54,414 bases of DNA from contig PLUL01000015.1 of the NCBI GenBank assembly GCA_003164895.1, forward strand, positions 91,147 through 145,560, written 5' to 3'. Shown here piece after piece: positions 26,445-34,439 of the stretch (position 1 is the stretch's first letter; every line of letters begins with the position of its first letter). The DNA is from Bacteroidota bacterium. Its GTDB lineage: Bacteria > Bacteroidota > Bacteroidia > Palsa-948. The position numbers and the translations under genes were made by a program. The notes beneath the pieces are model-generated. The model was not told where the DNA came from. It saw only the letters and a program-made list of their open reading frames with translations, and did no database searches.

Positions 26445-27347
26445 TTATTTTGTCATTGTGAAACTATCGTGAATACTTTTAATTTTTTCTGTAATAGCTT
26501 TGTATTGCGCTTCGGTGATGATGATTTTTGTACCTCCGCCCAATACTTTTTTACCGCCCTTTGCAGAAACTGCTCCGTTGGTTGTTTCTTCTTTTAATTG
26601 GTCAAAAACACTTTTTAATTCGTTGAGCTGTGCAGTTACTGCCGCAACATTTTCATCGGTTTTGTATTTACCAAGATATCCAAGCAGATTTTCCAATGTA
26701 TATTTCTGTTCAGCTACACGACCAATTGCGGGATCATCAGCTTTGAATTTTTTCGCCATATTGGTTACCAAGTAAACGCTTTCAATCCATCCGCCTGTAA
26801 TAACCAATGCAAGTGTGCTTGCTTTATCGCCATTTTCAAGTGCAGCAATAGATGAAAAATAAAGTGAATTGGAAAGATCGGTAAGCGAATCGTTTTTGCC
26901 AATATTATTTTTTATTCTGTCAGCCATTGATTGATTGATAACTCCTGAAATTCCAAGATCATCGCCTAATTTTTTTACGTTCACAAAATATTTAAGTCCT
27001 TCTGCTCCAAAATCAAATGTGCTGCAATACAAAAAGTCAGTTGCATAAATACCAAAGTTCAGAGCTTTAGATTTTGTGTCAACATAATTTTTCGCGTTAT
27101 CAGGAGAATTCAAATAAGTAGTGCTTTTACCTTCTCCGCCCAAATCTTTCATGAATCCAAACATTTCGTCTGGCGCAGGAACTTGATAATATTCTTCGGG
27201 TTGACCGGAAGTTTTTGAGGCAGTTGTGTCTTTTACAACGGGAGTGTTGTCAGCGTTATTTGTTTCTGATTTTTCTGCCGAGTTACCGCAACTTGAAATA
27301 AAACCGACAAGCGCAATAGCGTTAGCAAATAGGATAAATTTTTTCAT
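26445..27347 (-). CDS. Lipoprotein of unknown function
   Basis: 300 aa. The N-terminus MKKFILFANAIALVGFISSC ends in a lipobox-like SSC, so it should be a membrane-anchored lipoprotein. After a low-complexity Asn/Ser/Thr linker, the remainder is mostly helical (MADRIKNNIGKNDSLTDLSNSL, IAALENGDKASTLALVITGG, LLGYLGKYKTDENVAAVTA). I do not recognise the family. It is transcribed from a clear promoter (TTG, 17 nt, TACATTTG) and precedes the secreted protein at 25910. Confidence 0.78.
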   Translation of the reverse strand: MKKFILFANAIALVGFISSCGNSAEKSETNNADNTPVVKDTTASKTSGQPEEYYQVPAPDEMFGFMKDLGGEGKSTTYLNSPDNAKNYVDTKSKALNFGIYATDFLYCSTFDFGAEGLKYFVNVKKLGDDLGISGVINQSMADRIKNNIGKNDSLTDLSNSLYFSSIAALENGDKASTLALVITGGWIESVYLVTNMAKKFKADDPAIGRVAEQKYTLENLLGYLGKYKTDENVAAVTAQLNELKSVFDQLKEETTNGAVSAKGGKKVLGGGTKIIITEAQYKAITEKIKSIHDSFTMTK

Positions 27348-27375
27348 TGTAATTCAGTCATTTTTTGATTGTTGG

Positions 27376-27403
27376 CAAATGTAATAAATATTTATTAATG
27401 CAA
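27376..27403 (-). promoter_or_regulatory. Promoter of the lipoprotein operon
   Basis: The minus strand has TTG (27403-27401), a 17-nt spacer, then TACATTTG (27383-27376). This is the best complete Bacteroidota promoter in the window, 28 nt upstream of the ATG. Confidence 0.65.
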
Positions 27404-27438
27404 TTATCACTAAAAAAATCTTAGAAAACCCAAACGAG

Positions 27439-27446
27439 TATCTTTG
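27439..27446 (+). promoter_or_regulatory. -7 promoter element for the RlmI-like gene
   Basis: TATCTTTG (TAnnTTTG), 26 nt upstream of the ATG at 27473. It forms a divergent promoter region with the lipoprotein promoter at 27376-27403. Confidence 0.55.
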
Positions 27447-27472
27447 CCGACTTACATTCAAGTACAACATTT

Positions 27473-28672
27473 ATGAATAAGTCATTTCCACAAATTATTC
27501 TTTCATCCGGCAAGGATCAATCACTCCGAAGATTTCATCCTTGGGTTTTTTCAGGGGCGATTAAAAAAGTGAAAGATAAAATTCAACTTAAAGACGGCGA
27601 TATTGTGGAAGTAGTTGATAACAAGGATGAATTCCTCGGCATCGGTCATTATCAGGAATCGAGTATTTCGGTTCGAATTTTTTCTTTTGATAAAATAAAT
27701 CCTGATGCTGATTTCTGGAAATCAAAAATTCAAAAGGCGTATGACTTCCGAAAAAAACTTGGATTGACTGACAATCAACATACAAATTGTTATCGGCTTT
27801 TGTTCGGCGAAGGCGATGGACTGCCCGGACTCATTATCGATTATTACAACGGTACTTGTGTGATGCAATGCCATTCGATCGGAATGCATTTGATGAAAAA
27901 TGAAATTGTCGAGGCGTTGAAGGAAGTTTATGGAGAAAAATTGGTGGCAGTTTTCGATAAAAGTTCAGAAACGCTTCCGAAAAAATATGCGGAGAAAATG
28001 AAAAATGAATATTTATTTGGTGAAGGAACGGATGAGCAACATTTGATTCTTGAAAATGATTCAGCATTTTGGGCAGATTGGAAGTCTGGACAAAAAACCG
28101 GATTTTTTCTTGACCAGCGCGAAAACAGGCAGATGCTTGCGCGATACAGTGAAGGGAAAACAGTCATGAATGCTTTTTGTTACACAGGTGCATTTTCTGT
28201 TTACGCTTTAAAAGCAGGGGCAACTGAAGTGCATTCGGTAGACAGTTCGAAGCGTGCCATTGAACTCACTGAAAAAAATGTGAAGATGAATTCTTTTCCG
28301 GGAAAACATAAATCTTTTTCTGTTGACGTATTTGATTTTCTCAAGGATAAAAAAGATGTATACGATGTAATGGTGCTCGATCCTCCGGCATTTGCAAAGC
28401 ATCACGATGTCCGTCACAACGCAGTGATGGGCTACAAGCGTTTGAACTCGGAAGCGCTGAAGCAGATTAAATCAGGAGGAATTCTTTTTACTTTTTCCTG
28501 CTCGCAGGTAATTGACCGTCCGCTTTTTGAAAAAACAATAATGTCAGCAGCGATTGTTGCAGGCAGAAATGTGCGCGTACTCCATCATCTTTCACAAGCT
28601 CCAGACCATGCAGTAAATATTTTTCATCCGGAAGGAGAGTATTTGAAAGGGTTGGTTTTGTTTGTTGAATGA
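27473..28672 (+). CDS. Class I SAM-dependent rRNA methyltransferase (RlmI-like)
   Basis: 399 aa with an N-terminal PUA-like RNA-binding domain (DQSLRRFHPWVFSGAI, DIVEVVDNKDEFLGIGHY) and a Rossmann methyltransferase domain. Motif I is AFCYTGAFSVYALKAGA, followed by SVDSSKRAIEL and the catalytic VLDPPAFAK. The C-terminal FSCSQVIDRPLFE is conserved in RlmI (23S rRNA m5C1962 methyltransferase of E. coli). The exact rRNA position in this organism is inferred from family only. Divergent from the lipoprotein operon. Confidence 0.92.
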   Translation: MNKSFPQIILSSGKDQSLRRFHPWVFSGAIKKVKDKIQLKDGDIVEVVDNKDEFLGIGHYQESSISVRIFSFDKINPDADFWKSKIQKAYDFRKKLGLTDNQHTNCYRLLFGEGDGLPGLIIDYYNGTCVMQCHSIGMHLMKNEIVEALKEVYGEKLVAVFDKSSETLPKKYAEKMKNEYLFGEGTDEQHLILENDSAFWADWKSGQKTGFFLDQRENRQMLARYSEGKTVMNAFCYTGAFSVYALKAGATEVHSVDSSKRAIELTEKNVKMNSFPGKHKSFSVDVFDFLKDKKDVYDVMVLDPPAFAKHHDVRHNAVMGYKRLNSEALKQIKSGGILFTFSCSQVIDRPLFEKTIMSAAIVAGRNVRVLHHLSQAPDHAVNIFHPEGEYLKGLVLFVE

Positions 28673-28686
28673 ACATTCTTTCTTCG

Positions 28687-28694
28687 TAAGTTTG
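28687..28694 (+). promoter_or_regulatory. -7 promoter element before the 225-aa secreted protein
   Basis: TAAGTTTG (TAnnTTTG), 17 nt before the ATG at 28712. It suggests that this gene and fmt downstream can be transcribed independently of the methyltransferase gene. Confidence 0.5.
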
Positions 28695-28711
28695 GCAAAC
28701 AAAATTTTTTC

Positions 28712-29389
28712 ATGAAAAAACCCCTGCTCTATATTTTTTTCTTTTTTCTTTTTTCTTTTTCAATTGAACCAGGTTATTGCCAAGAACATATATCCGTAAA
28801 AAGAATTTCGCCAGAGGAATTTACTGCGGGCGATGATTATAATGTAGTTGTAACTATCAAGAAAGGAAGAGTTGTCGGTTTTGGAAAATTTTCAGAAGTA
28901 TTTCCCAAAGGCGTTACTGCTTTACAAGTTGATTCAAAAGGAGGGAGTTTCAGTTTTAGAAATCAGCAAATAAAAATTGTATGGGCAAGTCTTCCGCCAG
29001 ACAGTGTTTTCAGTATCACCTATAAAATTAATGTATCGGAGAGCGAGCACACATTGTATTCAAAAGATATTGAAGGTCATTTTTCTTTTATAGAAAACAA
29101 TGAAGCTAAAAAAGTAAAAATCGAATCTGGAGCATCGTCAGATTCTTTTAAAATGGATTTTGAAAAAGAAGGATATGCAAAAGCAACTATCATTAGTTAT
29201 CAGGTGGATGGATGTACTTTTATACTTCAATTGTCGGATGGAAAAAAGCTACAACCTTATAATCTTTCTGATGAATTCAAAAAAGACCAATTAACGGTTT
29301 GGGTAAAGTATGTTCCAAAGAAAAATGTTTTTAATTCATGTATGGCTGGTCAAGTTGTTGAACTTTCCGATATTCAACTTCGAAAATAA
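28712..29389 (+). CDS. Secreted protein of unknown function
   Basis: 225 aa. Signal peptide with an unusually Phe-rich core (LLYIFFFFLFSFSIEPGYC) whose final Cys sits where a lipobox might, but SIEPGYC is a poor match. The mature region has immunoglobulin-like beta patterns (AGDDYNVVVTIKKGRVVGFGKF, SFSFRNQQIKIVWASLPP, SITYKINVS), then a second small domain with one Cys pair. No family recognised; the first domain is reminiscent of DUF11/BatD-like adhesion folds. It precedes fmt by only 2 nt, so the two are cotranscribed. Confidence 0.7.
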   Translation: MKKPLLYIFFFFLFSFSIEPGYCQEHISVKRISPEEFTAGDDYNVVVTIKKGRVVGFGKFSEVFPKGVTALQVDSKGGSFSFRNQQIKIVWASLPPDSVFSITYKINVSESEHTLYSKDIEGHFSFIENNEAKKVKIESGASSDSFKMDFEKEGYAKATIISYQVDGCTFILQLSDGKKLQPYNLSDEFKKDQLTVWVKYVPKKNVFNSCMAGQVVELSDIQLRK

Positions 29390-29391
29390 TT

Positions 29392-30357
29392 ATGGACGAA
29401 AAACTGCGCATAGTTTTTTTCGGCACTCCTGAATTTGCAGTTGCATCACTTGATATTCTTGTCAAAAGCGGATATAATATTGTAGGAATTGTTACAGCTC
29501 ACGATAAACCTGCAGGCAGAGGATTAGAACTCAAAATGTCAGCAGTAAAAGAATACGCCAACTCAAAGAATTTAAAAACACTTCAGCCGGAAGATCTCAA
29601 GAGCGAAGAATTTATTGCTCAGTTGAAAGAGCTGAAACCAAATCTTGGTGTGGTGGTTGCGTTTAGAAAACTTCCCGAGCAAGTTTGGAAAATGCCGGCA
29701 TTTGGAACTTTTAATCTTCATGGATCTTTACTTCCTCATTACCGAGGTGCTGCACCAATCAACTGGGCGATCATCAACGGGGAAAAAGAAAGCGGTGTTA
29801 CTACTTTTTTTCTGGATGATCAGATTGATACTGGGAAAATAATTTTTCGCGCAAAGGAAAATATTTCCGAGAACGATACTGCCGGAGAATTGTACGATCG
29901 GTTGATGAAAGACGGTGCCGATCTTGTTTTGAAAACGGTTCGTGCCATTGAATCCGGCACTTATACACCCGAAGATCAATCTGCTTATGTAAAGCCAAGT
30001 GAAAAATTAAAACCTGCTCCAAAGATATTCAAGGAAAATTGCAAAATAAATTGGAAAAAATCAGTCGAGGAAGTTCATGATTTCATTCGCGGGTTAAGTC
30101 CGTATCCGACTGCTTGGACAGAAGTGAAAAAAGAAAATGAAATCCTGTCGCTTAAGATTTTCAAAACTTCAAAAGAAATATCAGAACATCAGAATACATT
30201 TGGAGCTGTTCTCTCGGATGGAAAAACTTATGCAAAAGTTGCCGTGAAAGATGGCTTTGTTCATCTTTTAGAGTTGCAATTAGCCGGAAGAAAAAAAATG
30301 AGCATCGAAGAATTCCTTCGCGGATTCTCTTTTGAGAACTGGAAAATAAATTTATAG
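29392..30357 (+). CDS. fmt: Methionyl-tRNA formyltransferase
   Basis: Formylates Met-tRNAfMet using 10-formyl-THF, making the bacterial initiator. 321 aa, with the N-terminal formyltransferase domain (RIVFFGTPEFAVASL) and catalytic residues Asn108, His110 (FNLHGSLLPHYRGAAP) and Asp146 (DDQIDTGKI). The C-terminal OB-like domain begins near residue 205. Its neighbours, an agmatinase-family enzyme and a TrmH-like methyltransferase, are separated by 2 nt and by a 4-nt overlap, so the three form one operon. Confidence 0.97.
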   Translation: MDEKLRIVFFGTPEFAVASLDILVKSGYNIVGIVTAHDKPAGRGLELKMSAVKEYANSKNLKTLQPEDLKSEEFIAQLKELKPNLGVVVAFRKLPEQVWKMPAFGTFNLHGSLLPHYRGAAPINWAIINGEKESGVTTFFLDDQIDTGKIIFRAKENISENDTAGELYDRLMKDGADLVLKTVRAIESGTYTPEDQSAYVKPSEKLKPAPKIFKENCKINWKKSVEEVHDFIRGLSPYPTAWTEVKKENEILSLKIFKTSKEISEHQNTFGAVLSDGKTYAKVAVKDGFVHLLELQLAGRKKMSIEEFLRGFSFENWKINL

Positions 30358-30359
30358 AT

Positions 30360-31427
30360 ATGAGCAAACAAGATAAAATCAAATCATTTGATCCGAACAC
30401 TGTTGCTTCGGGCGATGGAAATATTTTCGGACTTCCGTTCACTACTGAGGAAGCAGAACTGGTTTTACTTCCTGTTCCTTGGGACGTAACGGTTTCTTAC
30501 AAGGATGGAACCTCAAAAGGTCCGCAGGCGATCTTTGATGCTTCATCGCAGGTCGATCTGTTCGATCCGCAAGTGAAGGATTCATGGAAGATTGGAGTGG
30601 CGATGGAAAAGATTTCGCCAGTGATCGCAAAAAAGAATGCTGCGTTGAGAAAGAAAGCATCTCAATACATTGGCAAACTTGAAAAAGGAATTTCGGAAGA
30701 TGCTGCGTCAATGAAAAAGATCAGAAACGAAGTGAATGCAGGATGCGAAGAATTGAGAGCCTGGGTGATGACATCGGCAAAAAAGCATTTGGATAAAAAT
30801 AAGCTGGTTGCACTTGTTGGTGGCGATCACAGCACGCCACTGGGTTTCATGGAAGCGCTGGCTGAAAAATATTCCGGTGGATTTGGAATTCTGCAATTTG
30901 ATGCGCACTGCGATCTTAGAAAAGCATACGAAGGTTTTGAATATTCTCACGCGTCCATCATGTATAATGCGCTGAAGATTCCTCAAGTAAAAAAACTGGT
31001 TCAAGTTGGTATACGCGACTGGTGCCAAGCAGAAAATGATCTCATCAATGCATCGAAAGGAAGAGTGAAAACATTTTTTGATTACCAGTTGAAAGAGCAA
31101 TCGTACCGCAGCCGCAGTTGGGTTTCTATTTGTTCTGACATTATTCAGGAATTACCCAAACACGTTTACATCAGTTTTGATATTGACGGGCTCGATCCAA
31201 AACTTTGTCCGAACACTGGCACTCCGGTTCCCGGCGGATTGGAATTCGGAGAAGCAGTTTTCCTGATGGAGATGATCGCACGTTCAGGAAAAAAGATCAT
31301 TGGTTTTGATCTGAATGAAGTAGCACCCGGCAAAGACGAATGGAACGGCAATGTTGGTGCACGATTGCTTTACAAGATGTGCAATATTGCAGCAGTGTCG
31401 AACGGGCTGGCTAAGTTCAATCAATGA
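30360..31427 (+). CDS. Agmatinase/arginase family (ureohydrolase) protein
   Basis: Dinuclear Mn-type ureohydrolase, 355 aa. Metal-ligand motifs are complete: GGDHSTPLG, FDAHCDLR and SFDIDGLDP. The N-terminal SFDPNTVASGDGNIFGLPFT and the PVPWDVTVSYKDGTSKGPQ region match Bacteroidota agmatinase-family proteins. Substrate is undecided between agmatine, arginine and formimidoylglutamate. Because formiminoglutamate is handled by the FtcD enzyme at 19394, a HutG role seems less needed. Its stop overlaps the trmH-like ATG. Confidence 0.88.
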   Translation: MSKQDKIKSFDPNTVASGDGNIFGLPFTTEEAELVLLPVPWDVTVSYKDGTSKGPQAIFDASSQVDLFDPQVKDSWKIGVAMEKISPVIAKKNAALRKKASQYIGKLEKGISEDAASMKKIRNEVNAGCEELRAWVMTSAKKHLDKNKLVALVGGDHSTPLGFMEALAEKYSGGFGILQFDAHCDLRKAYEGFEYSHASIMYNALKIPQVKKLVQVGIRDWCQAENDLINASKGRVKTFFDYQLKEQSYRSRSWVSICSDIIQELPKHVYISFDIDGLDPKLCPNTGTPVPGGLEFGEAVFLMEMIARSGKKIIGFDLNEVAPGKDEWNGNVGARLLYKMCNIAAVSNGLAKFNQ

Positions 31428-32110
31428 GTAAGGAATTAGTAAATTACCTCTCGGGATTTGTTACTGCAAATCGTTTAAAACGTTTTGACGAAGTGCTGCA
31501 GCACCGCACACGCCACTTAACCGTTGTGCTCGAAGATATTTACCAGCCGCACAATGCCGCAGCCGTTTTGCGTTCCTGCGATTGTTTCGGAATTCAGGAT
31601 GTGCATATTGTGGAGAACCAAAATAAATTTGCTCCGAATCCGGATGTAGAGCTTGGCTCTTTGAAGTGGCTCACCATTCATAAATATAATTCGAAAGACG
31701 ACCCCTCGACTTCGCTCGGGGTGACAGAACAATGTATTGCTGAGTTAAAAAAGAACGAATATAAAATTGTTGTTACTTCTCCGCACAAGAACGACTGCTC
31801 GATTGAAGAACTCGACATTACAAAAAAAACAGCTCTCTTCTTCGGAACAGAAATGCGCGGAGCAACGCCTGTAGCATTTGAACAAGCGGATGCATTTGTA
31901 AAAATTCCGATGGTGGGGTTTACCGAGAGTTTGAATATTTCTGTTTCGGCTGCGGTTTCACTTTTTACGCTTTCATCCCGCCTGAAAAAATCCAATATTG
32001 ACTGGAAATTAAGCGAAGAAGAAGAAGTTGAAATCCGTTTAGCTTGGCTGAGAAATACTATTCAGAAACCGGAATTGCTGGAGCAGGAGTTTTTGGAAAA
32101 AAAGAAATAA
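31424..32110 (+). CDS. TrmH-family tRNA/rRNA (ribose-2'-O) methyltransferase, with a repeat insertion
   Basis: SPOUT-fold methyltransferase related to TrmH, which methylates G18 of tRNA. 228 aa. Motif 1 is the DIYQPHNAAAVLRSCDCFG segment; motifs 2 and 3 are ALFFGTEMRGATP and the GFTESLNISVSAAVSLF knot motif. Between about residues 92 and 102 it contains DDPSTSLGVTE, which is encoded by a REP-like palindrome (31697-31727) and is not expected in the family. The frame is kept, so the protein could still be active, because the site lies in the loop before the sheet ahead of ...KIVVTSPH. The start overlaps the upstream gene (ATGA). Confidence 0.92.
   Translation: MSKELVNYLSGFVTANRLKRFDEVLQHRTRHLTVVLEDIYQPHNAAAVLRSCDCFGIQDVHIVENQNKFAPNPDVELGSLKWLTIHKYNSKDDPSTSLGVTEQCIAELKKNEYKIVVTSPHKNDCSIEELDITKKTALFFGTEMRGATPVAFEQADAFVKIPMVGFTESLNISVSAAVSLFTLSSRLKKSNIDWKLSEEEEVEIRLAWLRNTIQKPELLEQEFLEKKK
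31697..31727. repeat. REP-like palindromic element inserted in a coding sequence
   Basis: GACGACCCCTCGACTTCG continues into CTCGGGGTGACA. ACCC(C)...GGGT arms surround a CGA...TCG stem. The complementary strand reads in all-frame translation as CHPERSRGVV, the peptide signature of the interspersed palindromes commonly mis-annotated in Bacteroidota and other genomes. It is in frame within the TrmH-like gene. Confidence 0.7.
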
Positions 32111-32139
32111 TTTTTATAAATTTATTGTATCTATTAATC

Positions 32140-33576
32140 TCAATGCCATCCTATTTCAGAACATAAAAGAAGTTTGGTGTAGAATAAATTTCCATTGAAT
32201 CTTGAATCGCTATTTTTTAATTGCATATAATTTTCGCTGAATCTTAAGATGAATCTTCTGTGAAAGCATTTAACTTTCCAGTCAAAATCAAAACCAATAT
32301 TTAAAGGTGATGCGTTAGTTAGGGAAAGATGGGATTTTCCAAGTTCAAAAAAACTTGCTCCGATACCTACGAATGGAACAAGACGAAACGTTTTGTTATT
32401 TAAACAAGCGTAACCAAAATTCAGATTCATATTTTGTAAATCAGCAGTCGAATCTTGTGTGTAATGGGTGTTATTATAAACAAAAGGAGCATTTATGTGA
32501 GTATTGCTTGGTGCTATTGCCTCTATCTTCAAAAAGAAATTTCTATATCCAAAATCAATTCCTAATGCCAAAGCAAAAGAATTTTGGAAATATTTTGATG
32601 CATTCCCATTCATATTGTTATAGCTTGCGCCTAATCCTCCATCAAAAGTAAATTTATTTGGTTTTTGGTTTACGCTGTCAGCAGTCACAGTTCCTAATAT
32701 TTCCCAACAAATTTTTTTAAGTAATAGCGGGTCAATAATTGCATTTTTTATCTGTAATTTTTTATCATAATTTTCAACTGCAATACAAATCTTTTGCAAT
32801 TGAGGGCATTTAAGAACATTGGTAAATAATTCTCTTTCTGCAACGTAACCTATTTTGTTAGTATGTAGTGGATAGGGTAATCTCCAGTTAATATATTCAT
32901 TAGAAGATTCTATCGGAGACTCTATATTTGTAAAATTTATTTTTTTCAAACTTTTTATTTCTAAAATTTCTTTCGGCAATTTTGTAAAAGAATTATTTAT
33001 TAAATCAAGTACTAATAAGCTATTTAGAGTTTCAATTTCTGTAGGTAAAAACCTAATATTATTCAATCTAAGTTCAAGAACTTCAAGAGATTTTAGATTC
33101 GATATTTCTTTAGGTAGAGTATCAATGTTACAGAAAGAAAGACTTAATCCTTTTAAGTGATTTAAAGAGCAGAGTTCAACTGGAAAATTTCCAAAATCAA
33201 CATATAAAAATTGGAGATATTTTAAATTAGTTAGTTGATTTAATTTATTTGTATCAATCCGAATTTTTACGAGTACTGGAAGCGGGTCGCTTTTCTTTTT
33301 TCGCAATCTTAGTTTTCCAACAACAAAAACATGCTCAACGCTTTTGAACTTCAATAAATCATTATTGGGAAAAATGGAATCAGTATATAATTCGATTTTG
33401 ATACATTTTACTTTCTCTACATTTTTTTTCTTTAATGCTTTTTTTAATGTTAAGAATTTAGAGGAGGAGGAGCGCTTATACATTTCCTTTTCCGAATAAC
33501 TTCTTTGACTAAAGGTACGTGATAATGAAAGAAAAAGGAAGGCAAATAATAGAAGGAAAAAATTTCGACTATTCAT
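32140..33576 (-). CDS. Leucine-rich-repeat protein with predicted outer-membrane barrel domain
   Basis: 478 aa. Signal peptide (NFFLLLFAFLFLSLSRTFSQ), a basic segment with KRSSSSKFLTLKKALKKKN, then about five LRRs between residues 110 and 220 (LKGLSLSFCNIDTLPKEI, LEVLELRLNNIRFLPTEI, LLVLDLINNSFTKLPKEI and similar). The last 170 residues alternate aromatic and polar strands (YSNFFLKIEAIAPS-like, GFDFDWKVKCFHRRFILRF), which looks like a small beta barrel anchoring the LRRs at the surface. No family name fits the whole. It overlaps the SDR stop by 4 nt (ATGA), so it is coupled to it, which is an odd pairing. Confidence 0.8.
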   Translation of the reverse strand: MNSRNFFLLLFAFLFLSLSRTFSQRSYSEKEMYKRSSSSKFLTLKKALKKKNVEKVKCIKIELYTDSIFPNNDLLKFKSVEHVFVVGKLRLRKKKSDPLPVLVKIRIDTNKLNQLTNLKYLQFLYVDFGNFPVELCSLNHLKGLSLSFCNIDTLPKEISNLKSLEVLELRLNNIRFLPTEIETLNSLLVLDLINNSFTKLPKEILEIKSLKKINFTNIESPIESSNEYINWRLPYPLHTNKIGYVAERELFTNVLKCPQLQKICIAVENYDKKLQIKNAIIDPLLLKKICWEILGTVTADSVNQKPNKFTFDGGLGASYNNMNGNASKYFQNSFALALGIDFGYRNFFLKIEAIAPSNTHINAPFVYNNTHYTQDSTADLQNMNLNFGYACLNNKTFRLVPFVGIGASFFELGKSHLSLTNASPLNIGFDFDWKVKCFHRRFILRFSENYMQLKNSDSRFNGNLFYTKLLLCSEIGWH

Positions 33577-34307
33577 TTATTCATGGTATTAAATACTTCC
33601 TCTCTTTTCATGCGTAAACCTTTTGCTTGCCCCACGCAGGTTTCATACACATCGCCTGTAATTCCTGCCATGGCTTCTTTTAAAAATTCAGCTACCGAAA
33701 TTCCCCCGTGCGATTGGGTTTTGTCGTCTCTGCGGTCGTGTCCTAAATTAGTATCTACAGCAGGCGGAGCAATTTCAAAAACTTTTATGGAAGTGCTTTT
33801 AAGTTTGTGGCGCAGCGACATGGTCAGCGAATGCATGGCGGCTTTGGTTGCGCAATAAATTCCCATAAAAGCCAACGGAGCAAATGCCAATCCTGACGTG
33901 ATATTGATAATGGCAGATTCACTTTTTGTTTTCAAAAGCGGAATGAACAACGAACTTAAATGCAGCGGTGCAACAATGTTTGTGCCAATTTCCGCATTTA
34001 CTCTTTTCATATCCAGCGGCTGAGAAATATCTGTGCCCAACTGTACTCCGGCATTATTTATCAAAACATTTGTTTCGGGATGATTTGCTTTTATCCAGTT
34101 AAAAAGTTCTTCGCGTTCTTTTTCAACCGAGACATCGCATTTTCTAATAATCATTTCGGGATGCTCAGCTTTTACTTTGTTGAGCCGATCTTCCCATCGC
34201 GCGCAAACGATTATTTTATTTCCGAGACGCAAAAATTCTTCCGCAAATCCCAGTCCGATTCCCGAAGAACCTCCGGTAATTAAAATTGTATTTCCTGTTG
34301 TTTTCAT
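33573..34307 (-). CDS. SDR family NAD(P)-dependent oxidoreductase
   Basis: Classical short-chain dehydrogenase of 244 aa. TGGSSGIG cofactor motif at residues about 10-17, NNAG in VLINNAGVQLG, catalytic Ser in ITSGLAFA and YxxxK in GIYCATKAAMHS. The C-terminal region (FNTMNK) is short. Sequence resembles the DltE-like SDRs common in Bacteroidota. Substrate unknown. It is the first gene of the pair with the LRR gene, from a TAnnTTTG promoter 14 nt upstream of the ATG. Confidence 0.9.
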   Translation of the reverse strand: MKTTGNTILITGGSSGIGLGFAEEFLRLGNKIIVCARWEDRLNKVKAEHPEMIIRKCDVSVEKEREELFNWIKANHPETNVLINNAGVQLGTDISQPLDMKRVNAEIGTNIVAPLHLSSLFIPLLKTKSESAIINITSGLAFAPLAFMGIYCATKAAMHSLTMSLRHKLKSTSIKVFEIAPPAVDTNLGHDRRDDKTQSHGGISVAEFLKEAMAGITGDVYETCVGQAKGLRMKREEVFNTMNK

Positions 34308-34321
34308 ATATCAGTTTTGTG

Positions 34322-34329
34322 CAAATATA
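34322..34329 (-). promoter_or_regulatory. -7 promoter element for the SDR/LRR operon
   Basis: TATATTTG on the minus strand, 14 nt before the ATG at 34307. Confidence 0.55.
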
Positions 34330-34439
34330 CGTTCGGTTTTCAATCTTTACTCCTGATAATTTTCATACTACTTTGTTCCACTTTTTCTATTACATTCGCA
34401 GTCCAAAACTTAAGAACTTAAACTTTAAAATTTTATATC

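Noticed and set aside
30360-31427. Formimidoylglutamase (HutG)
   Set aside because: The N-terminal sequence resembles agmatinase-family proteins and a FtcD route already exists; the substrate is left open.
31517-31732. Minus-strand frame giving CHPERSRGVVFRI
   Set aside because: It is the translation of the opposite strand of the palindromic element inside the TrmH-like gene, a well-known annotation artefact.
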